The position numbers and the translations under genes were made by a program. From Chelatococcus sp. HY11 (GTDB lineage: Bacteria > Pseudomonadota > Alphaproteobacteria > Rhizobiales > Beijerinckiaceae): DNA of 64,000 bases. Positions 1 through 8,657 of this stretch are shown piece after piece. Location of the stretch: NCBI RefSeq assembly GCF_018398335.1, contig NZ_JAHBRX010000002.1:1240001-1304000 (forward strand), given 5' to 3'. Below the pieces are notes generated by a model. It was not told where the DNA came from. It saw only the letters and a list, made by a program, of their open reading frames with translations, and did not search any database. Each line of letters opens with the position of its first letter. Position 1 is the first letter of the stretch.

Positions 1-956
1 TGGATGGACACCGAGCAGGGTGCAGCCAACGCCTCCGCGATTGCCTGCAACTCCCGACCGCATTGCTCCAGCACCGAATTCTCGGGATGGCGCAGATCGA
101 TACGGAAAGTCAACCTTGAAGGCACGACCGAAGGCGCGTTCGGCTCAACGAGGACGCGTCCGATCGTGAATTTCACCAAAGGATCGCCGCTCATCGCCTC
201 ATGCATACGCGAAGCGATCATCGCGAAAGCTTTGACGGCATCCTGCCGCTGCTTCATGGGCTCGGTGCCGGCATGTGCCTCGCGACCACAGAGAGTGATC
301 TCATAGGTTTTCTTGCCCTGAATTCCGGTGACGACGCCAATCACCGCTCCTGCCTGCTCCAGACTGTCGGCCTGCTCGATATGCGGCTCGACATAGACGT
401 GGACGGGAAAGCCGAGGGGGCGGGATTCGATCTCGGGAAAAGCGGCGTTGATTTTCGTGAGCGCATCGCCGACCCGAATACCTTCGGCGTCGCGCGTGGC
501 CATGACCTCTTCCAGCGTGCGCACGCCCGCGAACAGCTCCGATCCCATCATACCTGGCGCGAAGCGGCTTCCCTCTTCATTCATCCAGGCGACGACCACG
601 ATCGACCGTTCGGGCTTCATCCCTGCCTCGGCGATTGTCGTCACGGCTTCCAGCGCCGCGAGTGTGCCGAAGGTGCCGTCGAAGAGACCGCCGGTAGGCT
701 GACTGTCGATATGACTGCCGGTAACGACGGGGGCCAATGTGCTCGAGCCTTCCAGCGTAAGGAACAGATTTCCAGCCGGATCGGTCGAGGGTTTGAGGCC
801 CGCCTCCGCACCCCAATCGATGAGCCGTCGCCTGGCCAGTATCTCCGTCGCCGAAAGCGCTTGGCGATCGACACCTCCGCCGGGCAGCGCGCCGTCTTCG
901 CCGAGTGCCATCAGCCGTTGCCAAAGCCGGTCCGCGGATATCGCCGCCTGAGCCAT
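1..956 (-). CDS. M20-family Zn amidohydrolase, N-carbamoyl-L-amino-acid hydrolase/allantoate amidohydrolase type (3' end outside window)
   Basis: Reading from the ATG at 956 gives 318 codons that run off the window edge. The N-terminal half has the metal-binding stretch GSHIDSQPTGGLFDGTFG and then NEEGSRFAPGMMGS, the paired acidic signature of dinuclear-zinc M20 amidases such as HyuC/AmaB. Further on, GREAHAGTEPM is the conserved dimerisation/substrate segment of the same family. Members cleave carbamoyl or ureido groups from amino acids or ureidoglycolate-type substrates in the cytoplasm. The gene starts 4 bp after the stop of the alpha/beta hydrolase, so it is the fourth cistron of the minus-strand operon. 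The family is clear; the substrate (N-carbamoyl amino acid, allantoate or another ureide) cannot be chosen from sequence. Confidence 0.85.
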   Translation of the reverse strand, partial: MAQAAISADRLWQRLMALGEDGALPGGGVDRQALSATEILARRRLIDWGAEAGLKPSTDPAGNLFLTLEGSSTLAPVVTGSHIDSQPTGGLFDGTFGTLAALEAVTTIAEAGMKPERSIVVVAWMNEEGSRFAPGMMGSELFAGVRTLEEVMATRDAEGIRVGDALTKINAAFPEIESRPLGFPVHVYVEPHIEQADSLEQAGAVIGVVTGIQGKKTYEITLCGREAHAGTEPMKQRQDAVKAFAMIASRMHEAMSGDPLVKFTIGRVLVEPNAPSVVPSRLTFRIDLRHPENSVLEQCGRELQAIAEALAAPCSVSI

Positions 957-960
957 GCTG

Positions 961-1839
961 TCACTCCGTCCGCATGACTTGAGCAGGATCAGCGCGCGGA
1001 TCGCGCACCTTCCAGGCGCCTTGCTCCACCTGAGCGATGAAATCGGCGACCAGTGAATTGAAGAGCGCTGGCTCCTCGAGGTTCAGCGTGTGCCCGGTCT
1101 TCGGCAGGATGGCGAGACCGACAGCGGGAAGCGTCTTCTTCAGGTAGATCGATGGTTGAAGACAATGGTCATCCTCGTCTCCGGTCATCACCAGAGTGGG
1201 CACCATCATCCGCTTCAACTCGTCCTCAAGGTCCCAGAAGGACGGACGCCGGCACTGAACACCACGCATCGTGTTGGCGGCACCGACGGCCGAATGGTGC
1301 GACAGCCTTTCGGCAAACGCGGCCCAGCCGCGCGGGTCCTTGTTCTGGAACTGCACGCGGCTCGCACCGAGCGCGTAAACTTTTGAGAAGCCAGCCGGAT
1401 CCCTTTCGAAATTGTCGGCCACCTTCAGCGAAGTATTGCGGAAATAGTCGGCGGTCTCCCGCTCGGTGCCATATCCGGCACCCGCGACGGTCAGCGACAG
1501 TGCGCGCCCAGGATAGTTCAGGCCGAAATGCAAGGTCGCAAATCCGCCCATGGACAGCCCGACGACGTGGGCCCTCTCGATACCGAGCGCGTCGAGCACG
1601 CAAAGCGCATCCGAAGCGGCGAGCGCCTGCGAGTATCTCTCCACATCGGCCGGAATCTCCGACGGGGCGTAGCCGCGCGCTGCATAGGTGATGCAGCGAT
1701 GGCGCCGCGCGAAGAAGCTCATCTGCGGCTCCCACGCATCATAATTGCCGCCGAACTCGTGTACGAAGAGAATCGGGGTGCCATCCTCTCCGGCCGTCTC
1801 GTAATAAAGCCTGGTTCCGTCACCTGCGACCGCGTACAT
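961..1839 (-). CDS. alpha/beta hydrolase
   Basis: A 292-residue alpha/beta-hydrolase-fold protein. The nucleophile elbow is GLSMGG (about residues 95-100), an oxyanion-type HEFGG follows the first strands near residue 27, and a C-terminal histidine in KTGHTLNLEEP is placed to complete the Ser-Asp-His triad. The start ATG at 1839 has a GAGAGG ribosome site and lies 18 bp after the aminotransferase stop. The fold covers 3-oxoadipate enol-lactonase-like, esterase and C-C hydrolase activities, and the sequence does not choose between them. Its place between an aminotransferase and a carbamoylase-type hydrolase suggests it opens or deacylates an intermediate of the same pathway (inference). Confidence 0.8.
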   Translation of the reverse strand: MYAVAGDGTRLYYETAGEDGTPILFVHEFGGNYDAWEPQMSFFARRHRCITYAARGYAPSEIPADVERYSQALAASDALCVLDALGIERAHVVGLSMGGFATLHFGLNYPGRALSLTVAGAGYGTERETADYFRNTSLKVADNFERDPAGFSKVYALGASRVQFQNKDPRGWAAFAERLSHHSAVGAANTMRGVQCRRPSFWDLEDELKRMMVPTLVMTGDEDDHCLQPSIYLKKTLPAVGLAILPKTGHTLNLEEPALFNSLVADFIAQVEQGAWKVRDPRADPAQVMRTE

Positions 1840-1857
1840 GAAAGCCTCTCTCGCAGC

Positions 1858-2988
1858 CTAGAAAAGGGCCGGAACGTCGTTGAGCGTGCGCGCCGTCTCG
1901 ATATAGCGCGGCAGGCCTTCGCAGAAGCGCTCGGCCCAGTCGCCGGGCACGGATGTCGAGACCTTTATGAAGCGGTCGCCGAAGGCCGCGGTGTGGTAGC
2001 GCCCTTGCCGGATCATCACACCCTCCCGCCGTGCCGCCTCGACGATAGCCTCTGGAGCGACGCCGGTCGTGACAGTCTCCAGCACAAGGAAATTGCCGTG
2101 AGATACCGGGATAGGCACGCAAAGACCGGCCCGCTCTGCTGCCTCGATGATCATGGCCTTGTTGGCGCGATCAACGCCGCGCACCTCCCGCATCCATGCG
2201 GATTTGACAGACAGCCCCGCCATTGCGGCGCGCTGGGCGACCACGGAAGCGCCAAGCACGGAGGTGGAGGCCGCAGAGAACTCGTCGACCAGCCTCGGTT
2301 CGGCCACGAGCGCGCCGATGCGCATGCCCGCCAGTCCGAGCCATTTGGAGAAACTGAGCGAGACGACGGTGCCCTCCGGTGCCACCCGCAGCACCGGCGT
2401 GTGACCATCGGCGAAATCACGATATGTGCAGTCATGGATCAGCAGAGCGCCGACCGAACGCGCGATCTCGGCGAAGGCCTCGATTTCGGACCGTTCGTAG
2501 CGAACCCCGAGGGGATTGTTGGGATCGACGAGGTAGATGATCGCGCAGCGCTCATCGACGGAAGCACGAAGCGCCTCCGGGGTAAGCTTGAAGTCCGTCT
2601 CAGGGGTATAGATCGGAATCTGCACCACCTCGGCGCCGGCCTGCTCGGCGAAGAGACATGGCCATTTCCATGTCGGATCGGTCGTCACCAGCGTGGTACC
2701 GGGCTTCGCGCGCGCCTTGCAGATCATCGCCAGCGCGTTGACCCCACCCTCGGTTACAAGCGCCTCGCCGGACGGCGTGCCGAGATCGGTGACGATGGCG
2801 CTGCGCAGCGCCTCGAAACCCATCGGCGGTGCATAGGCGTTGAATTCTCCAGCCTCGACGGAGCGGATCATCGCCTCGACCACAGCCGGATGTGCCGGCA
2901 CGTGATTTGTGTTCTGCCCCATCCACGCCAGATCGGGCGTGGAAAACAGTTCATCGAAATAGCGGTTTCGCGTACGCGCGTTGGTCAT
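1858..2988 (-). CDS. PLP-dependent aminotransferase, class I/II
   Basis: A 376-residue fold-type I aminotransferase. DPNNPLG (about residue 160) is the cofactor/substrate asparagine motif. SFSKWLGLAGMRIG carries the Schiff-base lysine and the phosphate-binding arginine. The N-terminal NTNHVPAHPAVVEAM segment resembles histidinol-phosphate/threonine-phosphate aminotransferase relatives rather than aspartate aminotransferase. It probably moves an amino group between an amino acid and a 2-oxo acid in the cytoplasm. It begins 5 bp after the SDR stop, clearly co-transcribed. No histidine-biosynthesis gene is nearby, so a catabolic role is more likely than HisC; the substrate is unknown. Confidence 0.82.
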   Translation of the reverse strand: MTNARTRNRYFDELFSTPDLAWMGQNTNHVPAHPAVVEAMIRSVEAGEFNAYAPPMGFEALRSAIVTDLGTPSGEALVTEGGVNALAMICKARAKPGTTLVTTDPTWKWPCLFAEQAGAEVVQIPIYTPETDFKLTPEALRASVDERCAIIYLVDPNNPLGVRYERSEIEAFAEIARSVGALLIHDCTYRDFADGHTPVLRVAPEGTVVSLSFSKWLGLAGMRIGALVAEPRLVDEFSAASTSVLGASVVAQRAAMAGLSVKSAWMREVRGVDRANKAMIIEAAERAGLCVPIPVSHGNFLVLETVTTGVAPEAIVEAARREGVMIRQGRYHTAAFGDRFIKVSTSVPGDWAERFCEGLPRYIETARTLNDVPALF

Positions 2989-2992
2989 GGGA

Positions 2993-3769
2993 TCAGATCA
3001 CCGAGCCGCGCGCGGCGATGCCGCCGTCAATTGTGACGACCGTACCACTGATGTAGCCAGCCTTGGGGGAGGCCAGGAAGGCGCAGAGATCCGCAATTTC
3101 CTGGGCCGTTGCCGGGCGCTTTCCGGGGTACTTGTCGTAAAGCTCCTCCCAGCGGGACTCGTCACCCAGCATGTCGATCGCCTTACGCTTCATGATCTTG
3201 AACATGCGCGGTGTGTCGACCGGCCCCGGATTGACACCGATGACGCGGATACCCTCATCCATGCTGCGTCCGCCGAGCGCCTTGGTGAAGCTCATGAGCG
3301 CAGCATTGCCGGTTGACCCGGCAAAATACGCGGCATCCCAGTTCTCGCCGGAATTGCCGATCACATTGATGATGACGCCACCCTTCCCCTTGCGTCGCTT
3401 CCAGAACGCGCGCGACAGCGTGATGTACCCGAAGACCTTTAGATCGAAGCCGCGACGAATGGAGTCGTCCGTCACGTCCTCGATCGAGCCCGCTGGAATA
3501 TCGCCTGCATTGTTCATGAGGATATCGAAATCCCCGCACGCCTCGTCCAGCGCAACCATTGCCTCCGGCGTGCTCAGGTCCGCCTCGTGGACAGTCACCT
3601 TGACGGGATAGACGGCGAGTTCCGCCTTGAGGCCTTCCATGGCCGCCCGGTTTCGCGCCGCCAGATGCAAATCGCAGCCCTCTGCCGCCAGCACCTTCGC
3701 CAAGGCATGCCCTATGCCCTGTGAAGCACCCGTTATGAGTGCTGTTCGTCCCGTCAGATTGAGTTCCAT
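2993..3769 (-). CDS. SDR-family oxidoreductase lacking the usual YxxxK
   Basis: A 258-residue short-chain dehydrogenase/reductase. The nucleotide motif TGASQGIG is near the N-terminus, followed by NNAG and the late NPGPVDTPR loop. I chose the ATG at 3769 (MELNLTGRTALITG) over an in-frame TTG at 3787 because SDRs begin only a few residues before the first strand. Where classical members have YxxSKAAL, this protein reads AGSTGNAAL: glycine at the tyrosine position and asparagine at the lysine position. A tyrosine lies three residues earlier. A subgroup of bacterial SDRs shares this GSxGNAAL pattern, so it is probably a family trait and not decay. It is the first gene of the operon opposite the GntR regulator. 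Confidence 0.8.
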   Translation of the reverse strand: MELNLTGRTALITGASQGIGHALAKVLAAEGCDLHLAARNRAAMEGLKAELAVYPVKVTVHEADLSTPEAMVALDEACGDFDILMNNAGDIPAGSIEDVTDDSIRRGFDLKVFGYITLSRAFWKRRKGKGGVIINVIGNSGENWDAAYFAGSTGNAALMSFTKALGGRSMDEGIRVIGVNPGPVDTPRMFKIMKRKAIDMLGDESRWEELYDKYPGKRPATAQEIADLCAFLASPKAGYISGTVVTIDGGIAARGSVI

Positions 3770-3799
3770 CACGCATCCATTATGCAAATATGCGATTTA

Positions 3800-3827
3800 T
3801 GAATACATGATGTTTTTTTGCGGTCAA
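3800..3827 (-). promoter_or_regulatory. candidate sigma-70 promoter of the SDR-aminotransferase-hydrolase operon
   Basis: On the minus strand TTGACC (3827-3822) is followed after 16 bp by TATTCA (3805-3800), about 30 bp ahead of the SDR start. A small dyad GCAAATATGC (3784-3793) lies near the expected +1 and shares the TTTGCATA half-site with the palindrome at 3942, so it may be an operator. Motif inspection only. Confidence 0.4.
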
Positions 3828-3941
3828 ACGGATTTCTGAGGAAATTCGGCCTATGTCGGCCTTGAAATCCCCAATTCTTGCCATTCTTGCGAGCCTATGG
3901 TGATTTTTCGGTCGTTTCGCCTATTATGCAGGCGCGCGGTG

Positions 3942-3958
3942 TTTGCATACGGTGCAAA
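3942..3958. promoter_or_regulatory. candidate GntR operator palindrome
   Basis: TTTGCATACGGTGCAAA is a perfect 6-bp inverted repeat with a 5-bp spacer, in the 385-bp gap between the divergent GntR gene and its operon. FCD-type GntR regulators usually bind short palindromes of this size between divergent promoters. That this one is the site is an inference from position and symmetry. Confidence 0.45.
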
Positions 3959-4154
3959 TGGAGATACATGACTTCAACTGCCATAAAATTCGGCTCTCCG
4001 CGCCCGAGAGTTCTTGGGCGGGCAAGGCTTGCCAGAGGCCGTTCAAGACAAATGAATTCCCGGGGAACTGCGGCGGCAACGCAACGATAAGGCATGCAGA
4101 AACTGGAATTTTTGGATACAGATTCGCGCATGTCGTACAGCCACGGAGCGATGC

Positions 4155-4886
4155 ATGAATGCTAAGACAAAGCCTCGTCGCGACAAGCAGGCAGAAAAGG
4201 GCGTCATCACGCCGGATTTAAGGGTCCGGGAACGCCAGCCTACGCGCGCCGTCGAATTGCGCGACCGGCTGGAGCAGATGATCCTGGATGGAACCCTTCG
4301 GCCCGGGGAGCGTCTCGACGAGATGGAACTCTCGCGGCAATTCGGTCTTTCCAGAACACCCGTACGGGAAGCGATTAAGTCCCTGTTTGCTCTTGGCTTG
4401 GTCGAGGCGCGAGGCCGTCAGGGAACACATGTCGCGGAGCTTTCGATTCCCGTCCTTATCGAGATGTTCGAGGTAATGGCTGCGCTCGAGGGACTATGTG
4501 CCAAGCTGGCGGCCCGTAGAGCCCTCCCTGCCGAGCGTGCAGCGATGCGCGCGGTTCACGACAGGCTGGCCGTGGCTTATGCGGAAGGAGACCCGGCAGC
4601 GTTCTATCGGATCAATCAGGAATTTCACGATCTCCTGTATCAGGCCGCGCATACCCACTACATCGCTGATCAGGCCGTGCAGTTGCGCCGCCGAATAGGC
4701 GCTTATCGAATGCAGGCCACTTACCAGCCGGGGCGCATGTACAGCACGCTGAGCGAACACCAGCAGATCATGAATGCGATCGACGCGCAGGAACCAGAAG
4801 CGGCGTATGAATGTGCGAGAAAGCACGTCGAGCTGCTCGGCGATCAGCTTGCGGATTTCATTTCAACACTGTCGCCGCGATCGTGA
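4155..4886 (+). CDS. GntR-family transcriptional regulator, FCD (FadR) subfamily
   Basis: A 243-residue regulator. The winged helix spans about residues 30-100, with the hallmark ELSRQFGLSRTPVREAIKSL recognition region and the wing ARGRQGTHVAEL. The C-terminal all-helical FCD ligand domain (about 105-235) holds the spaced acidic/histidine residues that bind a metal and a carboxylate ligand (NQEFHDLLYQAAHT, SEHQQIMNAI). It is divergent from the SDR-led catabolic operon and is probably its repressor, responding to a small organic acid from that pathway. A 40-residue basic N-terminal extension precedes the DNA-binding domain. The family is certain; the ligand is unknown. Confidence 0.9.
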   Translation: MNAKTKPRRDKQAEKGVITPDLRVRERQPTRAVELRDRLEQMILDGTLRPGERLDEMELSRQFGLSRTPVREAIKSLFALGLVEARGRQGTHVAELSIPVLIEMFEVMAALEGLCAKLAARRALPAERAAMRAVHDRLAVAYAEGDPAAFYRINQEFHDLLYQAAHTHYIADQAVQLRRRIGAYRMQATYQPGRMYSTLSEHQQIMNAIDAQEPEAAYECARKHVELLGDQLADFISTLSPRS

Positions 4887-5239
4887 GCTGTGCCGACGGT
4901 TTTGTTGCGAGCATCCGGTGAGTGGCGGACGGCGTGAGAGGGCCTCCCATCGTGGAGTTCATTCTATGATGTTCAAAGGTCGTCGCTGCGATCGTTTGGC
5001 GGCTTGCTTTGCGCGCGGTGATATCCGGTCCATGGCCTGAGTCCTCAAATAGCCGAAGCAATCGCGCAGAACCGGCCCGTCCTGATTAGCCTCAGCGCGA
5101 CCATCCCATCGGCTTTGGAAAGTACCACCTCGACCCACCCGTTAACCGGACAATCCCGGTCTGATCACCGTGATAAGTTCAGTCAACAAAAAAGGGCTGC
5201 CAGCGCCAACTGACAGCACCTTTCCCGTTGTTGTTATGC
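4887..5239. other. intergenic gap between convergent genes
   Basis: 353 bp between the GntR stop and the cupin stop. Short open frames exist on both strands, but none has a ribosome site or recognisable sequence. I see no clear terminator. Confidence 0.5.
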
Positions 5240-5743
5240 TCAGTCTGGGTCGGCTGCGAATGCCTTGCGCTCGATTTCCTCTGCTTCAGGATAATCGATG
5301 TAGATGTTCTCCGCGCCGGGGACCATCTGTGCATTCTCGGCCTCGCCGATCATGCTTGTCGCCTTGCCTTTGATCTGAGCGTCGCCGGTCAGGCTCGGCG
5401 TGTGTGTCTCCAGCATCGTGCAGCCGCCCTTCGCGCGCACCCACACCCAGTGCACCTCACTGCGCGGAACGCGGACGAAGTCGCCCTTCTTGCAACGGAA
5501 GCCTTCCTTGCCGATGAAGAACCAGAGTTCGCCTTCGAGGATGAAGTTGAACTGTTCGCAATCATGGTGATGGGGTTTGGAGTGGTAGCCCTCCTCACGC
5601 GCGCCGATCATGACCCCGGTCTCGGTGCCATAAACCATGCGGACGGACACTCCGTGAACCTGGCCATCCCGGCCCGGCGATGTCGCGCTGATCTCCGGCA
5701 CGTCATCGACATTGATGCGGAGAACATGTGGACGCTCAACCAT
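5240..5743 (-). CDS. cupin-domain protein
   Basis: A 167-residue single-domain cupin. The first cupin motif is visible as HSKPHHHDCEQFNFILEGE (about residues 54-72), giving the two histidines and the glutamate of the metal site. The second motif is around GDFVRVPRSEVHWVW, with the last histidine ligand. Such small cupins act as dioxygenases, isomerases or ligand-sensing proteins. It follows the ABC importer genes at a 73-bp distance and is read in the same direction, so it probably acts on or senses the imported compound. No function more specific than cupin is supported. Confidence 0.75.
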   Translation of the reverse strand: MVERPHVLRINVDDVPEISATSPGRDGQVHGVSVRMVYGTETGVMIGAREEGYHSKPHHHDCEQFNFILEGELWFFIGKEGFRCKKGDFVRVPRSEVHWVWVRAKGGCTMLETHTPSLTGDAQIKGKATSMIGEAENAQMVPGAENIYIDYPEAEEIERKAFAADPD

Positions 5744-5777
5744 AAAACTGACCTTTCTGCTTGCTTGAAAAGGATGC

Positions 5778-5809
5778 GGCCGGGCAGGGCGTGGATGTCC
5801 GACCCGGCC
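5778..5809 (-). other. intercistronic hairpin between binding-protein gene and cupin
   Basis: GGCCGGG (5778-5784) pairs perfectly with CCCGGCC (5803-5809). On the minus transcript the stem is followed within a few bases by CCTTTTC. It may be a weak terminator or an mRNA-stabilising stem that keeps binding-protein transcripts more abundant, as is common behind periplasmic binding-protein genes. Confidence 0.4.
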
Positions 5810-5815
5810 AGGGCA

Positions 5816-6862
5816 TTACTTGCCGAACAGCTTGCGCCATTCGTCTCGGGCCGAGACGTTCTCGGCGCGCCACTTGTCCAGGTCCGGGCTCCAGAGTTCG
5901 CTGGGCTTCGGATAGGTGATGCCGGGTACGGTCGGGTTGGCCGACTGCGGGTTGATGCCGTAGGCGAGGGCGGCCGCCACGGCGTCGCCGCCGCGTTTGC
6001 TCGTCACCCAATCGAGAAACACCTTCGCGGCGTTGGGATGCTTGGCCGTGGCGGTGATGCCGCCGGGAACCGGAAAGGACGGTGTGCCTTCGGGCATGAA
6101 GAGCAGCTTCAGGGGTGCGCCGGCTTGCACCTGAAGCAGGAAGGGTTCCGGCGAACCGACGGCAACGCCAAGGTCGCCACGCGCGAGGTCCGTCGTCAGC
6201 GGAGCAACTGACTGGTAGATGCGGGGCTTTCGCGCAGCGAGGTCCGCCCAGTATGTCGGACTAACCTTCTCGCGCAGGAATGTGTAGGCTGCGAAGGCAG
6301 CGCCACCGTCGATGTTCACGACACCCATCTGGCCGGCATATTTGGGGCTGAGCAGATCCGCCCAGCTTTTCGGGGTGTCGGCTTCCTTGATGCGCGCGGT
6401 GTTGATCGCCGGCGTGTAGATCGCGTTGATGAACGAATACCAGCGGCCCTCCGTGTCTTTCAGCTTGGCCGGAAGCGCATCGAAGCTCGTGACCTTGTAG
6501 GGTGCGGCCAGCACGCCCTTGCTCACCAGCTCGTCAATCATGACGATGTCGGAGATGTGGACGATGTCCGCCGCCAGGCTGCCGGCCTGGGCTTCCGTGA
6601 GGATGCGCTGGAACAGGGGCGCGGTAGACATGCGCACGTATTCCGTCTCGATGCCCGTGTCTGCCGTGAAGGCCTTGTGCACCACCTCCATCGCATCCTG
6701 CGGATAGGCGCCGAAATGGACTATCTTTCCTTCCTTTTTGGCGGCTGCGAGCAATTCGCTTGACGTGATCTTCTCACCGTTGATCACAAGCCCTTCCTGT
6801 GCCTGCGCAACCGTGCCCAGTCCGAACGCCAGCGCCGCCACAATTCCAAGGGTCCTCAGCAT
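5816..6862 (-). CDS. ABC transporter periplasmic solute-binding protein (family 1/iron-type fold)
   Basis: A 348-residue binding protein. The ATG at 6862 is preferred over an in-frame GTG at 6871 because AGAGGTGG sits just upstream and gives a clean signal peptide, MLRTLGIVAALAFGLGTVAQA, ending in an AQA signal-peptidase site. The mature part has the extracellular-solute-binding pattern (AAKKEGKIVHFGAY, SWADLLSPKYAGQMGV, PVPGGITATAKHPNAAKVF). This family serves ferric iron, thiamine, 2-aminoethylphosphonate, polyamines and other small molecules. I see no double-tyrosine ferric motif. With amino-compound enzymes nearby, an organic substrate is more likely (inference). Confidence 0.82.
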   Translation of the reverse strand: MLRTLGIVAALAFGLGTVAQAQEGLVINGEKITSSELLAAAKKEGKIVHFGAYPQDAMEVVHKAFTADTGIETEYVRMSTAPLFQRILTEAQAGSLAADIVHISDIVMIDELVSKGVLAAPYKVTSFDALPAKLKDTEGRWYSFINAIYTPAINTARIKEADTPKSWADLLSPKYAGQMGVVNIDGGAAFAAYTFLREKVSPTYWADLAARKPRIYQSVAPLTTDLARGDLGVAVGSPEPFLLQVQAGAPLKLLFMPEGTPSFPVPGGITATAKHPNAAKVFLDWVTSKRGGDAVAAALAYGINPQSANPTVPGITYPKPSELWSPDLDKWRAENVSARDEWRKLFGK

Positions 6863-6965
6863 GACTTCCACCTCTGTGATTTATTTTTCTGATAAATGTG
6901 CCTGCTCTGATGAGTTCTTTTATATTAGACGAAGCGGCGCGACCGCGCGGCGGTCCAGGTCCGCG

Positions 6966-8657
6966 CTACACGGCTGGTTTCATCCACTTCCTTCCGATCA
7001 GGGTCACGACGCCAAGCAACACTGAGTAGAGCAGTGACAGCGATGCGACGAAGTCCCACATGCCGCTCTCATAAGCTTCGAGAAGCACGATCGAGAGCAC
7101 GCGCGTGTAGGTTGTGTAGAGAAAAAGCGCGGCGCCGATTTCGCGAAGCCCGAGCACGAACAGCAGGAAAATGGTAGCGAAAACGCCGCCCCTGACGAGC
7201 GGAAGGACAATCCGTCGGACGATCGTCAGCCGGTTCGCGCCGCAAACCAATGCCGCGTCCTCGAGGTCGTCATGGACCTGTGTGATCGAGGACGCGATCG
7301 CCCGGTAACCCTGAGGCATGAAACGTGGAATGAACGCGATGATGAGGATGATGAGCGTGCCGTAGATGGGGATCGGCGAACCGACCCAGGTCCACAGAGT
7401 GCCCATGGCGAGTAGCATGGCCGGGATGGCGAGCGGCAGCATGGCGATGTATTCGAGGAACTTCCGCCCCGGCAGTCTCGTGCGGTTCACCACATAAGCC
7501 AGGGTGAAGAACAGCGCCGTGCCGACGATCGCGGTGACCGACGAGACGATCAGGCTGTTGACCAGGCCGGACTGCACTTGGCGGTTCGAAACCACCTGGA
7601 TCAGCCGGCGGAAGCTCATCTGCGACAGGTCGAAGAAGGCCAGTGAGTTCGGAATGAAGAGATTGGCGCGGAATGAGCCGAGCAGGAGAGCCAACACCGG
7701 TATGACGATGGCGATCACGAAATAGACGATGACCAGCGCGAGGGCCGGTACCCGCCAGCACCCAAGCGCCACGGCGCGCTGGTTGAGGCCCTTGCCGGTT
7801 ACCGTGCGGTAGTCGCGGCCCTTCAGCACCCAGCGTTGCGCATAGATCAGCGCGCAGACGATGCCGGCCAGCACCAGCGCCAGAGCGCTTGCGCCGTTAG
7901 GATCGGCCGGCGGACGCACCATTTGGTAGTAGATGCGCAGCGAGATCGTCTCGATACCAACTGGCCCGCCCAGGATAAGCGGGACGCCGACCGTCTCGAT
8001 CATCAGCACAAGGTTGAGAATGGCCGAACCAAGGATGGCTGGCATCACCAGCGGCAGAACGATGCGGCGTGTCGCCCGGATCGGGTTGGCGCCGTGCACG
8101 GCGGCGGCATCCTCCATGTCCGATGTGATCATGGTCAGGGCGGCGTAGGTGAACAGGAAGGGGTAGGGGACGTGGTAGAGTCCCTCGACGAAGATGAAGC
8201 CCGCCAGCGAGCGCATTTCGAGGCGAAACGGCAGGCCGAGATCGGCGAAGATGATGTTCAGGTAGCCGGAATTTCCCGCCGCCAGCAGCGACCAGGTGAC
8301 CGCTGCAACCAGTATCGAGATGAACAGCGGCAGGACGCCGGCGATATGGATGAATGATTTACCGGGCACGTCGGTGCGTGCCGCCAGCCAGGCCAGCGAG
8401 CAGCCGATCACCGTGGCGAAGATAGTACCGCCGACGGCCACGACGAGCGAATTGAAGGCCGCGACCTGAAGGCGCTGGTCGCTGAGCAGCGCGAAATTCT
8501 TCAGCGTGAAGCGGGTCTCGTTGCCGGTGAAGGGCACCGCATCCTGCAGCGCCGTGTAGATCACCAACCCGATCGGTACGATGGCAAGAACTGCCAGTAT
8601 GCCGAGCAGGACGGCCATGAAGGTGGTGCGCTGGACGGCGATGGAAGCACTGCTCAC
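6966..8657 (-). CDS. ABC transporter permease, two fused BPD_transp_1 domains (FbpB type)
   Basis: A 563-residue inner-membrane protein with about twelve hydrophobic segments in two homologous halves. Each half has an EAA loop: DMEDAAAVHGANPIRATRRI (about residue 180) and DLEDAALVCGANRLTIVRRI (about residue 450). These contact the ATPase. The fused double permease is typical of iron/thiamine-type importers, where one chain replaces a permease pair. It starts with GTG overlapping the ATPase stop (GTGA at 8654-8657), so translation is coupled. It lies 103 bp before the binding-protein gene. Confidence 0.88.
   Translation of the reverse strand: MSSASIAVQRTTFMAVLLGILAVLAIVPIGLVIYTALQDAVPFTGNETRFTLKNFALLSDQRLQVAAFNSLVVAVGGTIFATVIGCSLAWLAARTDVPGKSFIHIAGVLPLFISILVAAVTWSLLAAGNSGYLNIIFADLGLPFRLEMRSLAGFIFVEGLYHVPYPFLFTYAALTMITSDMEDAAAVHGANPIRATRRIVLPLVMPAILGSAILNLVLMIETVGVPLILGGPVGIETISLRIYYQMVRPPADPNGASALALVLAGIVCALIYAQRWVLKGRDYRTVTGKGLNQRAVALGCWRVPALALVIVYFVIAIVIPVLALLLGSFRANLFIPNSLAFFDLSQMSFRRLIQVVSNRQVQSGLVNSLIVSSVTAIVGTALFFTLAYVVNRTRLPGRKFLEYIAMLPLAIPAMLLAMGTLWTWVGSPIPIYGTLIILIIAFIPRFMPQGYRAIASSITQVHDDLEDAALVCGANRLTIVRRIVLPLVRGGVFATIFLLFVLGLREIGAALFLYTTYTRVLSIVLLEAYESGMWDFVASLSLLYSVLLGVVTLIGRKWMKPAV

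Noticed and set aside
1528-3036. Long plus-strand open frame (502 codons) across the aminotransferase and hydrolase genes
   Set aside because: It is antisense to two clear genes, has no recognisable motif and arises from GC-rich codon use.
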